A DNA stretch of 64,000 nt from the NCBI RefSeq assembly GCF_032452875.1, contig NW_026893855.1:62001-126000 (forward strand), written 5' to 3'. A model generated the notes under the pieces. That model worked only from the letters and a program-made list of their open reading frames with translations, had not been told where the DNA came from and did no database searches. The DNA comes from Bos javanicus (Eukaryota; Chordata; Mammalia; Artiodactyla; Bovidae). Position numbers and translations under genes: made by a program. Of this stretch, positions 28,141-44,900 are shown in pieces. Within the stretch, counting starts at the first letter, position 1. Every line of letters starts with the position of its first letter.

Positions 28141-31100
28141 TGGAGGCAATAAACAAAGAGCTGAGTAGGCACGAATCAGTCAGCAGGCAATAATCATGGA
28201 ACTCAGCTGTGAGGAATCATGCTGCTCAGCTGGCAATAATCAAGCAGCTGAGCAGGCAGGAATTACGCAGCACAGCTGACAATTGTCAAGCAGATGACAG
28301 GCAGAGATCGTGCAGCTCAGCTGGCAATTGTCAAGCAGATGAGCAGACAGTAATCACGCAGCTCAGCAGGCCCAGATCACGTGACTGAGCATGCACTGTT
28401 CACGTGGCTGATCATACACTGATCACGTGATTGATCATGCACTGATCACTTGGATATCATGCACTGATCACGTGGCTGATCATACACTGTTCACGTGTCT
28501 GACCATGCACTGATCACGTGGCTGATCATACACTGCTCACGTAACTGATAATGCACTTATCACGTGGCTATCATGCACTGAATACGTGGCTGAACATGCA
28601 CTGTTCACGTGGCTGATCACACACCTGTCACGTGACATATCATGCAATGATCACCTGGAACTCATGCACTGATCACGTGGCTGATCATACTCTGCTCACG
28701 AAACTCATCATGCACACATCACGTGGCTATCATGCACTGCTCACGTGGTTCGTCATGGAATGATCACGAAGCTACCATATACTGGTCGCGTGACTGATCA
28801 TGCACAGATCACGTAAATGATCATGCACTGTTCACGTGACTGATCATGTACTGATCACGTGACTGATAATGCACTGATCACGTGGCTATCATGCTCTGCT
28901 CACGTGGCTGATCATGCAACGATCACGTAGCAACCATGTAGTGGTCTCGTGACTGATCATGCACTGATCATGTAATTGATCCTGCACTGATCACGTGGCT
29001 CATCACGCACTGATCCGGTGGCTGATCACACACGTATCACGTGACTGGTCATGTGCAGATCCCGTGACTAATCATGAAGTGATCACGTGGCTATCCTGCA
29101 CTGATCACGTGGATATCATGCACTGATCACGTGGCTGATCACACACGTATCACCTGACTGATCATGCACTGATCACGTGGCTATCATGCACTGCTCACGT
29201 GGCTGATCATGCGATGATCCCGCAACTACCATGTACTGGTCACATGACTGATCATGCACTGATCACGTGACTGATCATGCAGTGATCACGTGGCTGTCAT
29301 GCACTACTCACGTGGCTGATCATGCAATGATCATGTGGCTACCATGTACAGGTCACGTGAATGATCATACACCCATCAGGTGACTGATCATGCACTGATC
29401 ACGTGGCTATCATGCACTGATCACTAGACTGATCATGCACTGATCACGTCTATATCATGCACTGATCACATGACTGCCCATGCACTGGTCACGTGGATGA
29501 TCATACACTAATCATGTGACAGATCATGCACTGATCACGTGGCTGATCATGCACTGACACTGTGACTGAGCATGGACTGATCACATGACTATCGTGTAGT
29601 GATCACGTGACTTAATGGCGCTGATCATGTGACTGATCATGCACTGATCATGTTTGCTCTCATACACTGATCATGTGCCTCTGGAGGCAATAAACAAAGA
29701 GCTGAGTAGGCACGAATCAGTCAGCAGGCAATAATCATGGAACTCAGCTGTGAGGAATCATGCTGCTCAGCTGGCAATAATCAAGCAGCTGAGCAGGCAG
29801 GAATTACGCAGCACAGCTGACAATTGTCAAGCAGATGACAGGCAGGAATCGTGCAGCTCAGCTGGCAATTGTCAAGCAGATGAGCAGACAGTAATCACGC
29901 AGCTCAACAGGCCCAGATCACGTGACTGAGCATGCACTGTTCACGTGGCTGATCATACACTGATCACGTGATTGATCATGCACTGATCACTTGGATATCA
30001 TGCACTGATCACGTGGCTGATCATACACTGTTCACGTGTCTGACCATGCACTGATCACGTGGCTGATCATACACTGCTCACGTAACTGATAATGCACTTA
30101 TCACGTGGCTATCATGCACTGAATACGTGGCTGAACATGCACTGTTCACGTGGCTGATCACACACCTGTCACGTGACATATCATGCACTGATCACCTGGA
30201 ACTCATGCACTGATCACGTGGCTGATCATACTCTGCTCACGAAACTCATCATGCACACATCACGTGGCTATCATGCACTGCTCACGTGGTTCGTCATGGA
30301 ATGATCACGAAGCTACCATATACTGGTCACGTGACTGATCATGCACAGATCACGTAAATGATCATGCACTGTTCACGTGACTGATCATGTACTGATCACG
30401 TGACTGATAATGCACTGATCACGTGGCTATCATGCTCTGCTCACGTGGCTGATCATGCAGCGATCACGTAGCAACCATGTAGTGGTCTCGTGACTGATCA
30501 TGCACTGATCATGTAATTGATCCTGCACTGATCACGTGGCTCATCACGCACTGATCCGGTGGCTGATCACACACGTATCACGTGACTGGTCATGTACAGA
30601 TCCCGTGACTAATCATGAAGTGATCACGTGGCTATCCTGCACTGATCACGTGGATATCATGCACTGATCACGTGGCTGATCACACACGTATCACCTGACT
30701 GATCATGCACTGATCACGTGGCTATCATGCACTGCTCACGTGGCTGATCATGCGATGATCACGCAACTACCATGTACTGGTCACATGACTGATCATGCAC
30801 TGATCACGTGACTGATCATGCAGTGATCACGTGGCTGTCATGCACTACTCACGTGGCTGATCATGCAATGATCATGTAGCTACCATGTACAGGTCACGTG
30901 AATGATCATACACCCATCAGGTGACTGATCATGCACTGATCACGTGGCTATCATGCACTGATCACTAGACTGATCATGCACTGATCACGTCTATATCATG
31001 CACTGATCACATGACTGCCCATGCACTGGTCACGTGGATGATCATACACTAATCATGTGACAGATCATGCACTGATCACGTGGCTGATCATGCACTGACA

Positions 31101-32763
31101 CTGTGACTGAGCATGGACTGATCACATGACTATCGTGTAGTGATCACGTGACTTAATGGCGCTGATCATGTGACTGATCATGCACTGATCATGTTTGCTA
31201 TCATACACTGATCATGTGCCTCTGGAGGCAATAAACAAAGAGCTGAGTAGGCACGAATCAGTCAGCAGGCAATAATCATGGAACTCAGCTGTGAGGAATC
31301 ATGCTGCTCAGCTGGCAATAATCAAGCAGCTGAGCAGGCAGGAATTACGCAGCACAGCTGGCAATTGTCAAGCAGATGACAGGCAGGAATCGTGCAGCTC
31401 AGCTGGCAATTGTCAAGCAGATGAGCAGACAGTAATCACGCAGCTCAGCAGGCCCAGATCACGTGACTGAGCATGCACTGTTCACGTGGCTGATCATACA
31501 CTGATCACGTGATTGATCATGCACTGATCACTTGGATATCATGCACTGATCACGTGGCTGATCATACACTGTTCACGTGTCTGACCATGCACTGATCACG
31601 TGGCTGATCACACACTGCTCACGTAACTGATAATGCACTTATCACGTGGCTATCATGCACTGAATACGTGGCTGAACATGCACTGTTCACGTGGCTGATC
31701 ACACACCTGTCACGTGACATATCATGCACTGATCACCTGGAACTCATGCACTGATCACGTGGCTGATCATACTCTGCTCACGAAACTCATCATGCACACA
31801 TCACGTGGCTATCATGCACTGCTCACGTGGTTCGTCATGGAATGATCACGAAGCTACCATATACTGGTCACGTGACTGATCATGCACAGATCACGTAAAT
31901 GATCATGCACTGTTCACGTGACTGATCATGTACTGATCACGTGACTGATAATGCACTGATCACGTGGCTATCATGCTCTGCTCACGTGGCTGATCATGCA
32001 ACGATCACGTAGCAACCATGTAGTGGTCTCGTGACTGATCATGCACTGATCATGTAATTGATCCTGCACTGATCACGTGGCTCATCACGCACTGATCCGG
32101 TGGCTGATCACACACGTATCACGTGACTGGTCATGTACAGATCCCGTGACTAATCATGAAGTGATCACGTGGCTATCCTGCACTGATCACGTGGATATCA
32201 TGCACTGATCACGTGGCTGATCACACACGTATCACCTGACTGATCATGCACTGATCACGTGGCTATCATGCACTGCTCACGTGGCTGATCATGCGATGAT
32301 CACGCAACTACCATGTACTGGTCACATGACTGATCATGCACTGATCACGTGACTGATCATGCAGTGATCACGTGGCTGTCATGCACTACTCACGTGGCTG
32401 ATCATGCAATGATCATGTAGCTACAATGTACAGGTCACGTGAATGATCATACACCCATCAGGTGACTGATCATGCACTGATCACGTGGCTATCATGCACT
32501 GATCACTAGACTGATCATGCACTGATCACGTCTATATCATGCACTGATCACATGACTGCCCATGCACTGGTCACGTGGATGATCATACACTAATCATGTG
32601 ACAGATCATGCACTGATCACGTGGCTGATCATGCACTGACACTGTGACTGAGCATGGACTGATCACATGACTATCGTGTAGTGATCACGTGACTTAATGG
32701 CGCTGATCATGTGACTGATCATGCACTGATCATGTTTGCTATCATACACTGATCATGTGCCTC

Positions 32764-35700
32764 TGGAGGCAATAAACAAAGAGCTGAGTAGGCACGAATC
32801 AGTCAGCAGGCAATAATCATGGAACTCAGCTGTGAGGAATCATGCTGCTCAGCTGGCAATAATCAAGCAGCTGAGCAGGCAGGAATTACGCAGCACAGCT
32901 GGCAATTGTCAAGCAGATGACAGGCAGGAATCGTGCAGCTCAGCTGGCAATTGTCAAGCAGATGAGCAGACAGTAATCACGCAGCTCAGCAGGCCCAGAT
33001 CACGTGACTGAGCATGCACTGTTCACGTGGCTGATCATACACTGATCACGTGATTGATCATGCACTGATCACTTGGATATCATGCACTGATCACGTGGCT
33101 GATCATACACTGTTCACGTGTCTGACCATGCACTGATCACGTGGCTGATCATACACTGCTCACGTAACTGATAATGCACTTATCACGTGGCTATCATGCA
33201 CTGAATACGTGGCTGAACATGCACTGTTCACGTGGCTGATCACACACCTGTCACGTGACATATCATGCACTGATCACCTGGAACTCATGCACTGATCACG
33301 TGGCTGATCATACTCTGCTCACGAAACTCATCATGCACACATCACGTGGCTATCATGCACTGCTCACGTGGTTCGTCATGGAATGATCACGAAGCTACCA
33401 TATACTGGTCACGTGACTGATCATGCACAGATCACGTAAATGATCATGCACTGTTCACGTGACTGATCATGTACTGATCACGTGACTGATAATGCACTGA
33501 TCACGTGGCTATCATGCTCTGCTCACGTGGCTGATCATGCAACGATCACGTAGCAACCATGTAGTGGTCTCGTGACTGATCATGCACTGATCATGTAATT
33601 GATCCTGCACTGATCACGTGGCTCATCACGCACTGATCCGTGGCTGATCACACACGTATCACGTGACTGGTCATGTACAGATCCCGTGACTAATCATGAA
33701 GTGATCACGTGGCTATCCTGCACTGATCACGTGGATATCATGCACTGATCACGTGGCTGATCACACACGTATCACCTGACTGATCATGCACTGATCACGT
33801 GGCTATCATGCACTGCTCACGTGGCTGATCATGCGATGATCACGCAACTACCATGTACTGGTCACATGACTGATCATGCACTGATCACGTGACTGATCAT
33901 GCAGTGATCACGTGGCTGTCATGCACTACTCACGTGGCTGATCATGCAATGATCATGTAGCTACCATGTACAGGTCACGTGAATGATCATACACCCATCA
34001 GGTGACTGACCATGCACTGATCACGTGGCTATCATGCACTGATCACTAGACTGATCATGCACTGATCACGTCTATATCATGCACTGATCACATGACTGCC
34101 CATGCACTGGTCACGTGGATGATCATACACTAATCATGTGACAGATCATGCACTGATCACGTGGCTGATCATGCACTGACACTGTGACTGAGCATGGACT
34201 GATCACATGACTATCGTGTAGTGATCACGTGACTTAATGGCGCTGATCATGTGACTGATCATGCACTGATCATGTTTGCTATCATACACTGATCATGTGC
34301 CTCTGGAGGCAATAAACAAAGAGCTGAGTAGGCACGAATCAGTCAGCAGGCAATAATCATGGAACTCAGCTGTGAGGAATCATGCTGCTCAGCTGGCAAT
34401 AATCAAGCAGCTGAGCAGGCAGGAATTACGCAGCACAGCTGGCAATTGTCAAGCAGATGACAGGCAGGAATCGTGCAGCTCAGCTGGCAATTGTCAAGCA
34501 GATGAGCAGACAGTAATCACGCAGCTCAGCAGGCCCAGATCACGTGACTGAGCATGCACTGTTCACGTGGCTGATCATACACTGATCACGTGATTGATCA
34601 TGCACTGATCACTTGGATATCATGCACTGATCACGTGGCTGATCATACACTGTTCACGTGTCTGACCATGCACTGATCACGTGGCTGATCATACACTGCT
34701 CACGTAACTGATAATGCACTTATCACGTGGCTATCATGCACTGAATACGTGGCTGAACATGCACTGTTCACGTGGCTGATCACACACCTGTCACGTGACA
34801 TATCATGCACTGATCACCTGGAACTCATGCACTGATCACGTGGCTGATCATACTCTGCTCACGAAACTCATCATGCACACATCACGTGGCTATCATGCAC
34901 TGCTCACGTGGTTCGTCATGGAATGATCACGAAGCTACCATATACTGGTCACGTGACTGATCATGCACAGATCACGTAAATGATCATGCACTGTTCACGT
35001 GACTGATCATGTACTGATCACGTGACTGATAATGCACTGATCACGTGGCTATCATGCTCTGCTCACGTGGCTGATCATGCAACGATCACGTAGCAACCAT
35101 GTAGTGGTCTCGTGACTGATCATGCACTGATCATGTAATTGATCCTGCACTGATCACGTGGCTCATCACGCACTGATCCGTGGCTGATCACACACGTATC
35201 ACGTGACTGGTCATGTACAGATCCCGTGACTAATCATGAAGTGATCACGTGGCTATCCTGCACTGATCACGTGGATATCATGCACTGATCACGTGGCTGA
35301 TCACACACGTATCACCTGACTGATCATGCACTGATCACGTGGCTATCATGCACTGCTCACGTGGCTGATCATGCGATGATCACGCAACTACCATGTACTG
35401 GTCACATGACTGATCATGCACTGATCACGTGACTGATCATGCAGTGATCACGTGGCTGTCATGCACTACTCACGTGGCTGATCATGCAATGATCATGTAG
35501 CTACCATGTACAGGTCACGTGAATGATCATACACCCATCAGGTGACTGACCATGCACTGATCACGTGGCTATCATGCACTGATCACTAGACTGATCATGC
35601 ACTGATCACGTCTATATCATGCACTGATCACATGACTGCCCATGCACTGGTCACGTGGATGATCATACACTAATCATGTGACAGATCATGCACTGATCAC

Positions 35701-38700
35701 GTGGCTGATCATGCACTGACACTGTGACTGAGCATGGACTGATCACATGACTATCGTGTAGTGATCACGTGACTTAATGGCGCTGATCATGTGACTGATC
35801 ATGCACTGATCATGTTTGCTATCATACACTGATCATGTGCCTCTGGAGGCAATAAACAAAGAGCTGAGTAGGCACGAATCAGTCAGCAGGCAATAATCAT
35901 GGAACTCAGCTGTGAGGAATCATGCTGCTCAGCTGGCAATAATCAAGCAGCTGAGCAGGCAGGAATTACGCAGCACAGCTGACAATTGTCAAGCAGATGA
36001 CAGGCAGGAATCGTGCAGCTCAGCTGGCAATTGTCAAGCAGATGAGCAGACAGTAATCACGCAGCTCAGCAGGCCCAGATCACGTGACTGAGCATGCACT
36101 GTTCACGTGGCTGATCATACACTGATCACGTGATTGATCATGCACTGATCACTTGGATATCATGCACTGATCACGTGGCTGATCATACACTGTTCACGTG
36201 TCTGACCATGCACTGATCACGTGGCTGATCATACACTGCTCACGTAACTGATAATGCACTTATCACGTGGCTATCATGCACTGAATACGTGGCTGAACAT
36301 GCACTGTTCACGTGGCTGATCACACACCTGTCACGTGACATATCATGCACTGATCACCTGGAACTCATGCACTGATCACGTGGCTGATCATACTCTGCTC
36401 ACGAAACTCATCATGCACACATCACGTGGCTATCATGCACTGCTCACGTGGTTCGTCATGGAATGATCACGAAGCTACCATATACTGGTCACGTGACTGA
36501 TCATGCACAGATCACGTAAATGATCATGCACTGTTCACGTGACTGATCATGTACTGATCACGTGACTGATAATGCACTGATCACGTGGCTATCATGCTCT
36601 GCTCACGTGGCTGATCATGCAACGATCACGTAGCAACCATGTAGTGGTCTCGTGACTGATCATGCACTGATCATGTAATTGATCCTGCACTGATCACGTG
36701 GCTCATCACGCACTGATCCGGTGGCTGATCACACACGTATCACGTGACTGGTCATGTACAGATCCCGTGACTAATCATGAAGTGATCACGTGGCTATCCT
36801 GCACTGATCACGTGGATATCATGCACTGATCACGTGGCTGATCACACACGTATCACCTGACTGATCATGCACTGATCACGTGGCTATCATGCACTGCTCA
36901 CGTGGCTGATCATGCGATGATCACGCAACTACCATGTACTGGTCACATGACTGATCATGCACTGATCACGTGACTGATCATGCAGTGATCACGTGGCTGT
37001 CATGCACTACTCACGTGGCTGATCATGCAATGATCATGTAGCTACCATGTACAGGTCACGTGAATGATCATACACCCATCAGGTGACTGACCATGCACTG
37101 ATCACGTGGCTATCATGCACTGATCACTAGACTGATCATGCACTGATCACGTCTATATCATGCACTGATCACATGACTGCCCATGCACTGGTCACGTGGA
37201 TGATCATACACTAATCATGTGACAGATCATGCACTGATCACGTGGCTGATCATGCACTGACACTGTGACTGAGCATGGACTGATCACATGACTATCGTGT
37301 AGTGATCACGTGACTTAATGGCGCTGATCATGTGACTGATCATGCACTGATCATGTTTGCTATCATACACTGATCATGTGCCTCTGGAGGCAATAAACAA
37401 AGAGCTGAGTAGGCACGAATCAGTCAGCAGGCAATAATCATGGAACTCAGCTGTGAGGAATCATGCTGCTCAGCTGGCAATAATCAAGCAGCTGAGCAGG
37501 CAGGAATTACGCAGCACAGCTGGCAATTGTCAAGCAGATGACAGGCAGGAATCGTGCAGCTCAGCTGGCAATTGTCAAGCAGATGAGCAGACAGTAATCA
37601 CGCAGCTCAGCAGGCCCAGATCACGTGACTGAGCATGCACTGTTCACGTGGCTGATCATACACTGATCACGTGATTGATCATGCACTGATCACTTGGATA
37701 TCATGCACTGATCACGTGGCTGATCATACACTGTTCACGTGTCTGACCATGCACTGATCACGTGGCTGATCATACACTGCTCACGTAACTGATAATGCAC
37801 TTATCACGTGGCTATCATGCACTGAATACGTGGCTGAACATGCACTGTTCACGTGGCTGATCACACACCTGTCACGTGACATATCATGCACTGATCACCT
37901 GGAACTCATGCACTGATCACGTGGCTGATCATACTCTGCTCACGAAACTCATCATGCACACATCACGTGGCTATCATGCACTGCTCACGTGGTTCGTCAT
38001 GGAATGATCACGAAGCTACCATATACTGGTCACGTGACTGATCATGCACAGATCACGTAAATGATCATGCACTGTTCACGTGACTGATCATGTACTGATC
38101 ACGTGACTGATCATGCACTGATCACGTGGCTATCATGCTCTGCTCACGTGGCTGATCATGCAACGATCACGTAGCAACCATGTAGTGGTCTCGTGACTGA
38201 TCATGCACTGATCATGTAATTGATCCTGCACTGATCACGTGGCTCATCACGCACTGATCCGTGGCTGATCACACACGTATCACGTGACTGGTCATGTACA
38301 GATCCCGTGACTAATCATGAAGTGATCACGTGGCTATCCTGCACTGATCACGTGGATATCATGCACTGATCACGTGGCTGATCACACACGTATCACCTGA
38401 CTGATCATGCACTGATCACGTGGCTATCATGCACTGCTCACGTGGCTGATCATGCGATGATCACGCAACTACCATGTACTGGTCACATGACTGATCATGC
38501 ACTGATCACGTGACTGATCATGCAGTGATCACGTGGCTGTCATGCACTACTCACGTGGCTGATCATGCAATGATCATGTAGCTACCATGTACAGGTCACG
38601 TGAATGATCATACACCCATCAGGTGACTGATCATGCACTGATCACGTGGCTATCATGCACTGATCACTAGACTGATCATGCACTGATCACGTCTATATCA

Positions 38701-38924
38701 TGCACTGATCACATGACTGCCCATGCACTGGTCACGTGGATGATCATACACTAATCATGTGACAGATCATGCACTGATCACGTGGCTGATCATGCACTGA
38801 CACTGTGACTGAGCATGGACTGATCACATGACTATCATGTAGTGATCACGTGACTTAATGGCGCTGATCATGTGACTGATCATGCACTGATCATGTTTGC
38901 TATCATACACTGATCATGTGCCTC
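32764..38924. repeat. Units U22-U25 sharing private markers
   Basis: U22 and U23 both carry a 1-bp loss (GATCCGTGGC for GATCCGGTGGC, near 33637 and 35177) and GACTGACCATGC for GACTGATCATGC (near 34008 and 35548). U24 has only the second marker (near 37088). U25 has only the first (near 38258). The combinations point to local duplication followed by conversion or crossover between neighbours. Confidence 0.8.
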
Positions 38925-41900
38925 TGGAGGCAATAAACAAAGAGCTGAGTAGGCACGAATCAGTCAGCAGGCAATAATCATGGAACTCAGCTGTGAGGAA
39001 TCATGCTGCTCAGCTGGCAATAATCAAGCAGCTGAGCAGGCAGGAATTACGCAGCACAGCTGACAATTGTCAAGCAGATGACAGGCAGGAATCGTGCAGC
39101 TCAGCTGGCAATTGTCAAGCAGATGAGCAGACAGTAATCACGCAGCTCAGCAGGCCCAGATCACGTGACTGAGCATGCACTGTTCACGTGGCTGATCATA
39201 CACTGATCACGTGATTGATCATGCACTGATCACTTGGATATCATGCACTGATCACGTGGCTGATCATACACTGTTCACGTGTCTGACCATGCACTGATCA
39301 CGTGGCTGATCATACACTGCTCACGTAACTGATAATGCACTTATCACGTGGCTATCATGCACTGAATACGTGGCTGAACATGCACTGTTCACGTGGCTGA
39401 TCACACACCTGTCACGTGACATATCATGCACTGATCACCTGGAACTCATGCACTGATCACGTGGCTGATCATACTCTGCTCACGAAACTCATCATGCACA
39501 CATCACGTGGCTATCATGCACTGCTCACGTGGTTCGTCATGGAATGATCACGAAGCTACCATATACTGGTCACGTGACTGATCATGCACAGATCACGTAA
39601 ATGATCATGCACTGTTCACGTGACTGATCATGTACTGATCACGTGACTGATAATGCACTGATCACGTGGCTATCATGCTCTGCTCACGTGGCTGATCATG
39701 CAACGATCACGTAGCAACCATGTAGTGGTCTCGTGACTGATCATGCACTGATCATGTAATTGATCCTGCACTGATCACGTGGCTCATCACGCACTGATCC
39801 GGTGGCTGATCACACACGTATCACGTGACTGGTCATGTACAGATCCCGTGACTAATCATGAAGTGATCACGTGGCTATCCTGCACTGATCACGTGGATAT
39901 CATGCACTGATCACGTGGCTGATCACACACGTATCACCTGACTGATCATGCACTGATCACGTGGCTATCATGCACTGCTCACGTGGCTGATCATGCGATG
40001 ATCACGCAACTACCATGTACTGGTCACATGACTGATCATGCACTGATCACGTGACTGATCATGCAGTGATCACGTGGCTGTCATGCACTACTCACGTGGC
40101 TGATCATGCAATGATCATGTAGCTACCATGTACAGGTCACGTGAATGATCATACACCCATCAGGTGACTGATCATGCACTGATCACGTGGCTATCATGCA
40201 CTGATCACTAGACTGATCATGCACTGATCACGTCTATATCATGCACTGATCACATGACTGCCCATGCACTGGTCACGTGGATGATCATACACTAATCATG
40301 TGACAGATCATGCACTGATCACGTGGCTGATCATGCACTGACACTGTGACTGAGCATGGACTGATCACATGACTATCGTGTAGTGATCACGTGACTTAAT
40401 GGCGCTGATCATGTGACTGATCATGCACTGATCATGTTTGCTATCATACACTGATCATGTGCCTCTGGAGGCAATAAACAAAGAGCTGAGTAGGCACGAA
40501 TCAGTCAGCAGGCAATAATCATGGAACTCAGCTGTGAGGAATCATGCTGCTCAGCTGGCAATAATCAAGCAGCTGAGCAGGCAGGAATTACGCAGCACAG
40601 CTGACAATTGTCAAGCAGATGACAGGCAGGAATCGTGCAGCTCAGCTGGCAATTGTCAAGCAGATGAGCAGACAGTAATCACGCAGCTCAGCAGGCCCAG
40701 ATCACGTGACTGAGCATGCACTGTTCACGTGGCTGATCATACACTGATCACGTGATTGATCATGCACTGATCACTTGGATATCATGCACTGATCACGTGG
40801 CTGATCATACACTGTTCACGTGTCTGACCATGCACTGATCACGTGGCTGATCATACACTGCTCACGTAACTGATAATGCACTTATCACGTGGCTATCATG
40901 CACTGAATACGTGGCTGAACATGCACTGTTCACGTGGCTGATCACACACCTGTCACGTGACATATCATGCACTGATCACCTGGAACTCATGCACTGATCA
41001 CGTGGCTGATCATACTCTGCTCACGAAACTCATCATGCACACATCACGTGGCTATCATGCACTGCTCACGTGGTTCGTCATGGAATGATCACGAAGCTAC
41101 CATATACTGGTCACGTGACTGATCATGCACAGATCACGTAAATGATCATGCACTGTTCACGTGACTGATCATGTACTGATCACGTGACTGATAATGCACT
41201 GATCACGTGGCTATCATGCTCTGCTCACGTGGCTGATCATGCAACGATCACGTAGCAACCATGTAGTGGTCTCGTGACTGATCATGCACTGATCATGTAA
41301 TTGATCCTGCACTGATCAAGTGGCTCATCACGCACTGATCCGGTGGCTGATCACACACGTATCACGTGACTGGTCATGTACAGATCCCGTGACTAATCAT
41401 GAAGTGATCACGTGGCTATCCTGCACTGATCACGTGGATATCATGCACTGATCACGTGGCTGATCACACACTTATCACCTGACTGATCATGCACTGATCA
41501 CGTGGCTATCATGCACTGCTCACGTGGCTGATCATGCGATGATCACGCAACTACCATGTACTGGTCACATGACTGATCATGCACTGATCACGTGACTGAT
41601 CATGCAGTGATCACGTGGCTGTCATGCACTACTCACGTGGCTGATCATGCAATGATCATGTAGCTACCATGTACAGGTCACGTGAATGATCATACACCCA
41701 TCAGGTGACTGATCATGCACTGATCACGTGGCTATCATGCACTGATCACTAGACTGATCATGCACTGATCACGTCTATATCATGCACTGATCACATGACT
41801 GCCCATGCACTGGTCACGTGGATGATCATACACTAATCATGTGACAGATCATGCACTGATCACGTGGCTGATCATGCACTGACACTGTGACTGAGCATGG

Positions 41901-44900
41901 ACTGATCACATGACTATCGTGTAGTGATCACGTGACTTAATGGCGCTGATCATGTGACTGATCATGCACTGATCATGTTTGCTATCATACACTGATCATG
42001 TGCCTCTGGAGGCAATAAACAAAGAGCTGAGTAGGCACGAATCAGTCAGCAGGCAATAATCATGGAACTCAGCTGTGAGGAATCATGCTGCTCAGCTGGC
42101 AATAATCAAGCAGCTGAGCAGGCAGGAATTACGCAGCACAGCTGGCAATTGTCAAGCAGATGACAGGCAGGAATCGTGCAGCTCAGCTGGCAATTGTCAA
42201 GCAGATGAGCAGACAGTAATCACGCAGCTCAGCAGGCCCAGATCACGTGACTGAGCATGCACTGTTCACGTGGCTGATCATACACTGATCACGTGATTGA
42301 TCATGCACTGATCACTTGGATATCATGCACTGATCACGTGGCTGATCATACACTGTTCACGTGTCTGACCATGCACTGATCACGTGGCTGATCATACACT
42401 GCTCACGTAACTGATAATGCACTTATCACGTGGCTATCATGCACTGAATACGTGGCTGAACATGCACTGTTCACGTGGCTGATCACACACCTGTCACGTG
42501 ACATATCATGCACTGATCACCTGGAACTCATGCACTGATCACGTGGCTGATCATACTCTGCTCACGAAACTCATCATGCACACATCACGTGGCTATCATG
42601 CACTGCTCACGTGGTTCGTCATGGAATGATCACGAAGCTACCATATACTGGTCACGTGACTGATCATGCACAGATCACGTAAATGATCATGCACTGTTCA
42701 CGTGACTGATCATGTACTGATCACGTGACTGATAATGCACTGATCACGTGGCTATCATGCTCTGCTCACGTGGCTGATCATGCAACGATCACGTAGCAAC
42801 CATGTAGTGGTCTCGTGACTGATCATGCACTGATCATGTAATTGATCCTGCACTGATCACGTGGCTCATCACGCACTGATCCAGTGGCTGATCACACACG
42901 TATCACGTGACTGGTCATGTACAGATCCCGTGACTAATCATGAAGTGATCCCGTGGCTATCCTGCACTGATCACGTGGATATCATGCACTGATCACGTGG
43001 CTGATCACACACGTATCACCTGACTGATCATGCACTGATCACGTGGCTATCATGCACTGCTCACGTGGCTGATCATGCGATGATCACGCAACTACCATGT
43101 ACTGGTCACATGACTGATCATGCACTGATCACGTGACTGATCATGCAGTGATCACGTGGCTGTCATGCACTACTCACGTGGCTGATCATGCAATGATCAT
43201 GTAGCTACCATGTACAGGTCAAGTGAATGATCATACACCCATCAGGTGACTGATCATGCACTGATCACGTGGCTATCATGCACTGATCACTAGACTGATC
43301 ATGCACTGATCACGTCTATATCATGCACTGATCACATGACTGCCCATGCACTGGTCACGTGGATGATCATACACTAATCATGTGACAGATCATGCACTGA
43401 TCACGTGGCTGATCATGCACTGACACTGTGACTGAGCATGGACTGATCACATGACTATCGTGTAGTGATCACGTGACTTAATGGCGCTGATCATGTGACT
43501 GATCATGCACTGATCATGTTTGCTATCATACACTGATCATGTGCCTCTGGAGGCAATAAACAAAGAGCTGAGTAGGCACGAATCAGTCAGCAGGCAATAA
43601 TCATGGAACTCAGCTGTGAGGAATCATGCTGCTCAGCTGGCAATAATCAAGCAGCTGAGCAGGCAGGAATTACGCAGCACAGCTGGCAATTGTCAAGCAG
43701 ATGACAGGCAGGAATCGTGCAGCTCAGCTGGCAATTGTCAAGCAGATGAGCAGACAGTAATCACGCAGCTCAGCAGGCCCAGATCACGTGACTGAGCATG
43801 CACTGTTCACGTGGCTGATCATGCACTGATCACGTGATTGATCATGCACTGATCACTTGGATATCATGCACTGATCACGTGGCTGATCATACACTGTTCA
43901 CGTGTCTGACCATGCACTGATCACGTGGCTGATCATACACTGCTCACGTAACTGATAATGCACTTATCACGTGGCTATCATGCACTGAATACGTGGCTGA
44001 ACATGCACTGTTCACGTGGCTGATCACACACCTGTCACGTGACATATCATGCACTGATCACCTGGAACTCATGCACTGATCACGTGGCTGATCATACTCT
44101 GCTCACGAAACTCATCATGCACACATCACGTGGCTATCATGCACTGCTCACGTGGTTCGTCATGGAATGATCACGAAGCTACCATATACTGGTCACGTGA
44201 CTGATCATGCACAGATCACGTAAATGATCATGCACTGTTCACGTGACTGATCATGTACTGATCACGTGACTGATAATGCACTGATCACGTGGCTATCATG
44301 CTCTGCTCACGTGGCTGATCATGCAACGATCACGTAGCAACCATGTAGTGGTCTCGTGACTGATCATGCACTGATCATGTAATTGATCCTGCACTGATCA
44401 CGTGGCTCATCACGCACTGATCCGGTGGCTGATCACACACGTATCACGTGACTGGTCATGTACAGATCCCGTGACTAATCATGAAGTGATCACGTGGCTA
44501 TCCTGCACTGATCACGTGGATATCATGCACTGATCACGTGGCTGATCACACACGTATCACCTGACTGATCATGCACTGATCGCGTGGCTATCATGCACTG
44601 CTCACGTGGCTGATCATGCGATGATCACGCAACTACCATGTACTGGTCACATGACTGATCATGCACTGATCACGTGACTGATCATGCAGTGATCACGTGG
44701 CTGTCATGCACTACTCACGTGGCTGATCATGCAATGATCATGTAGCTACCATGTACAGGTCACGTGAATGATCATACACCCATCAGGTGACTGATCATGC
44801 ACTGATCACGTGGCTATCATGCACTGATCACTAGACTGATCATGCACTGATCACGTCTATATCATGCACTGATCACATGACTGCCCATGCACTGGTCACG

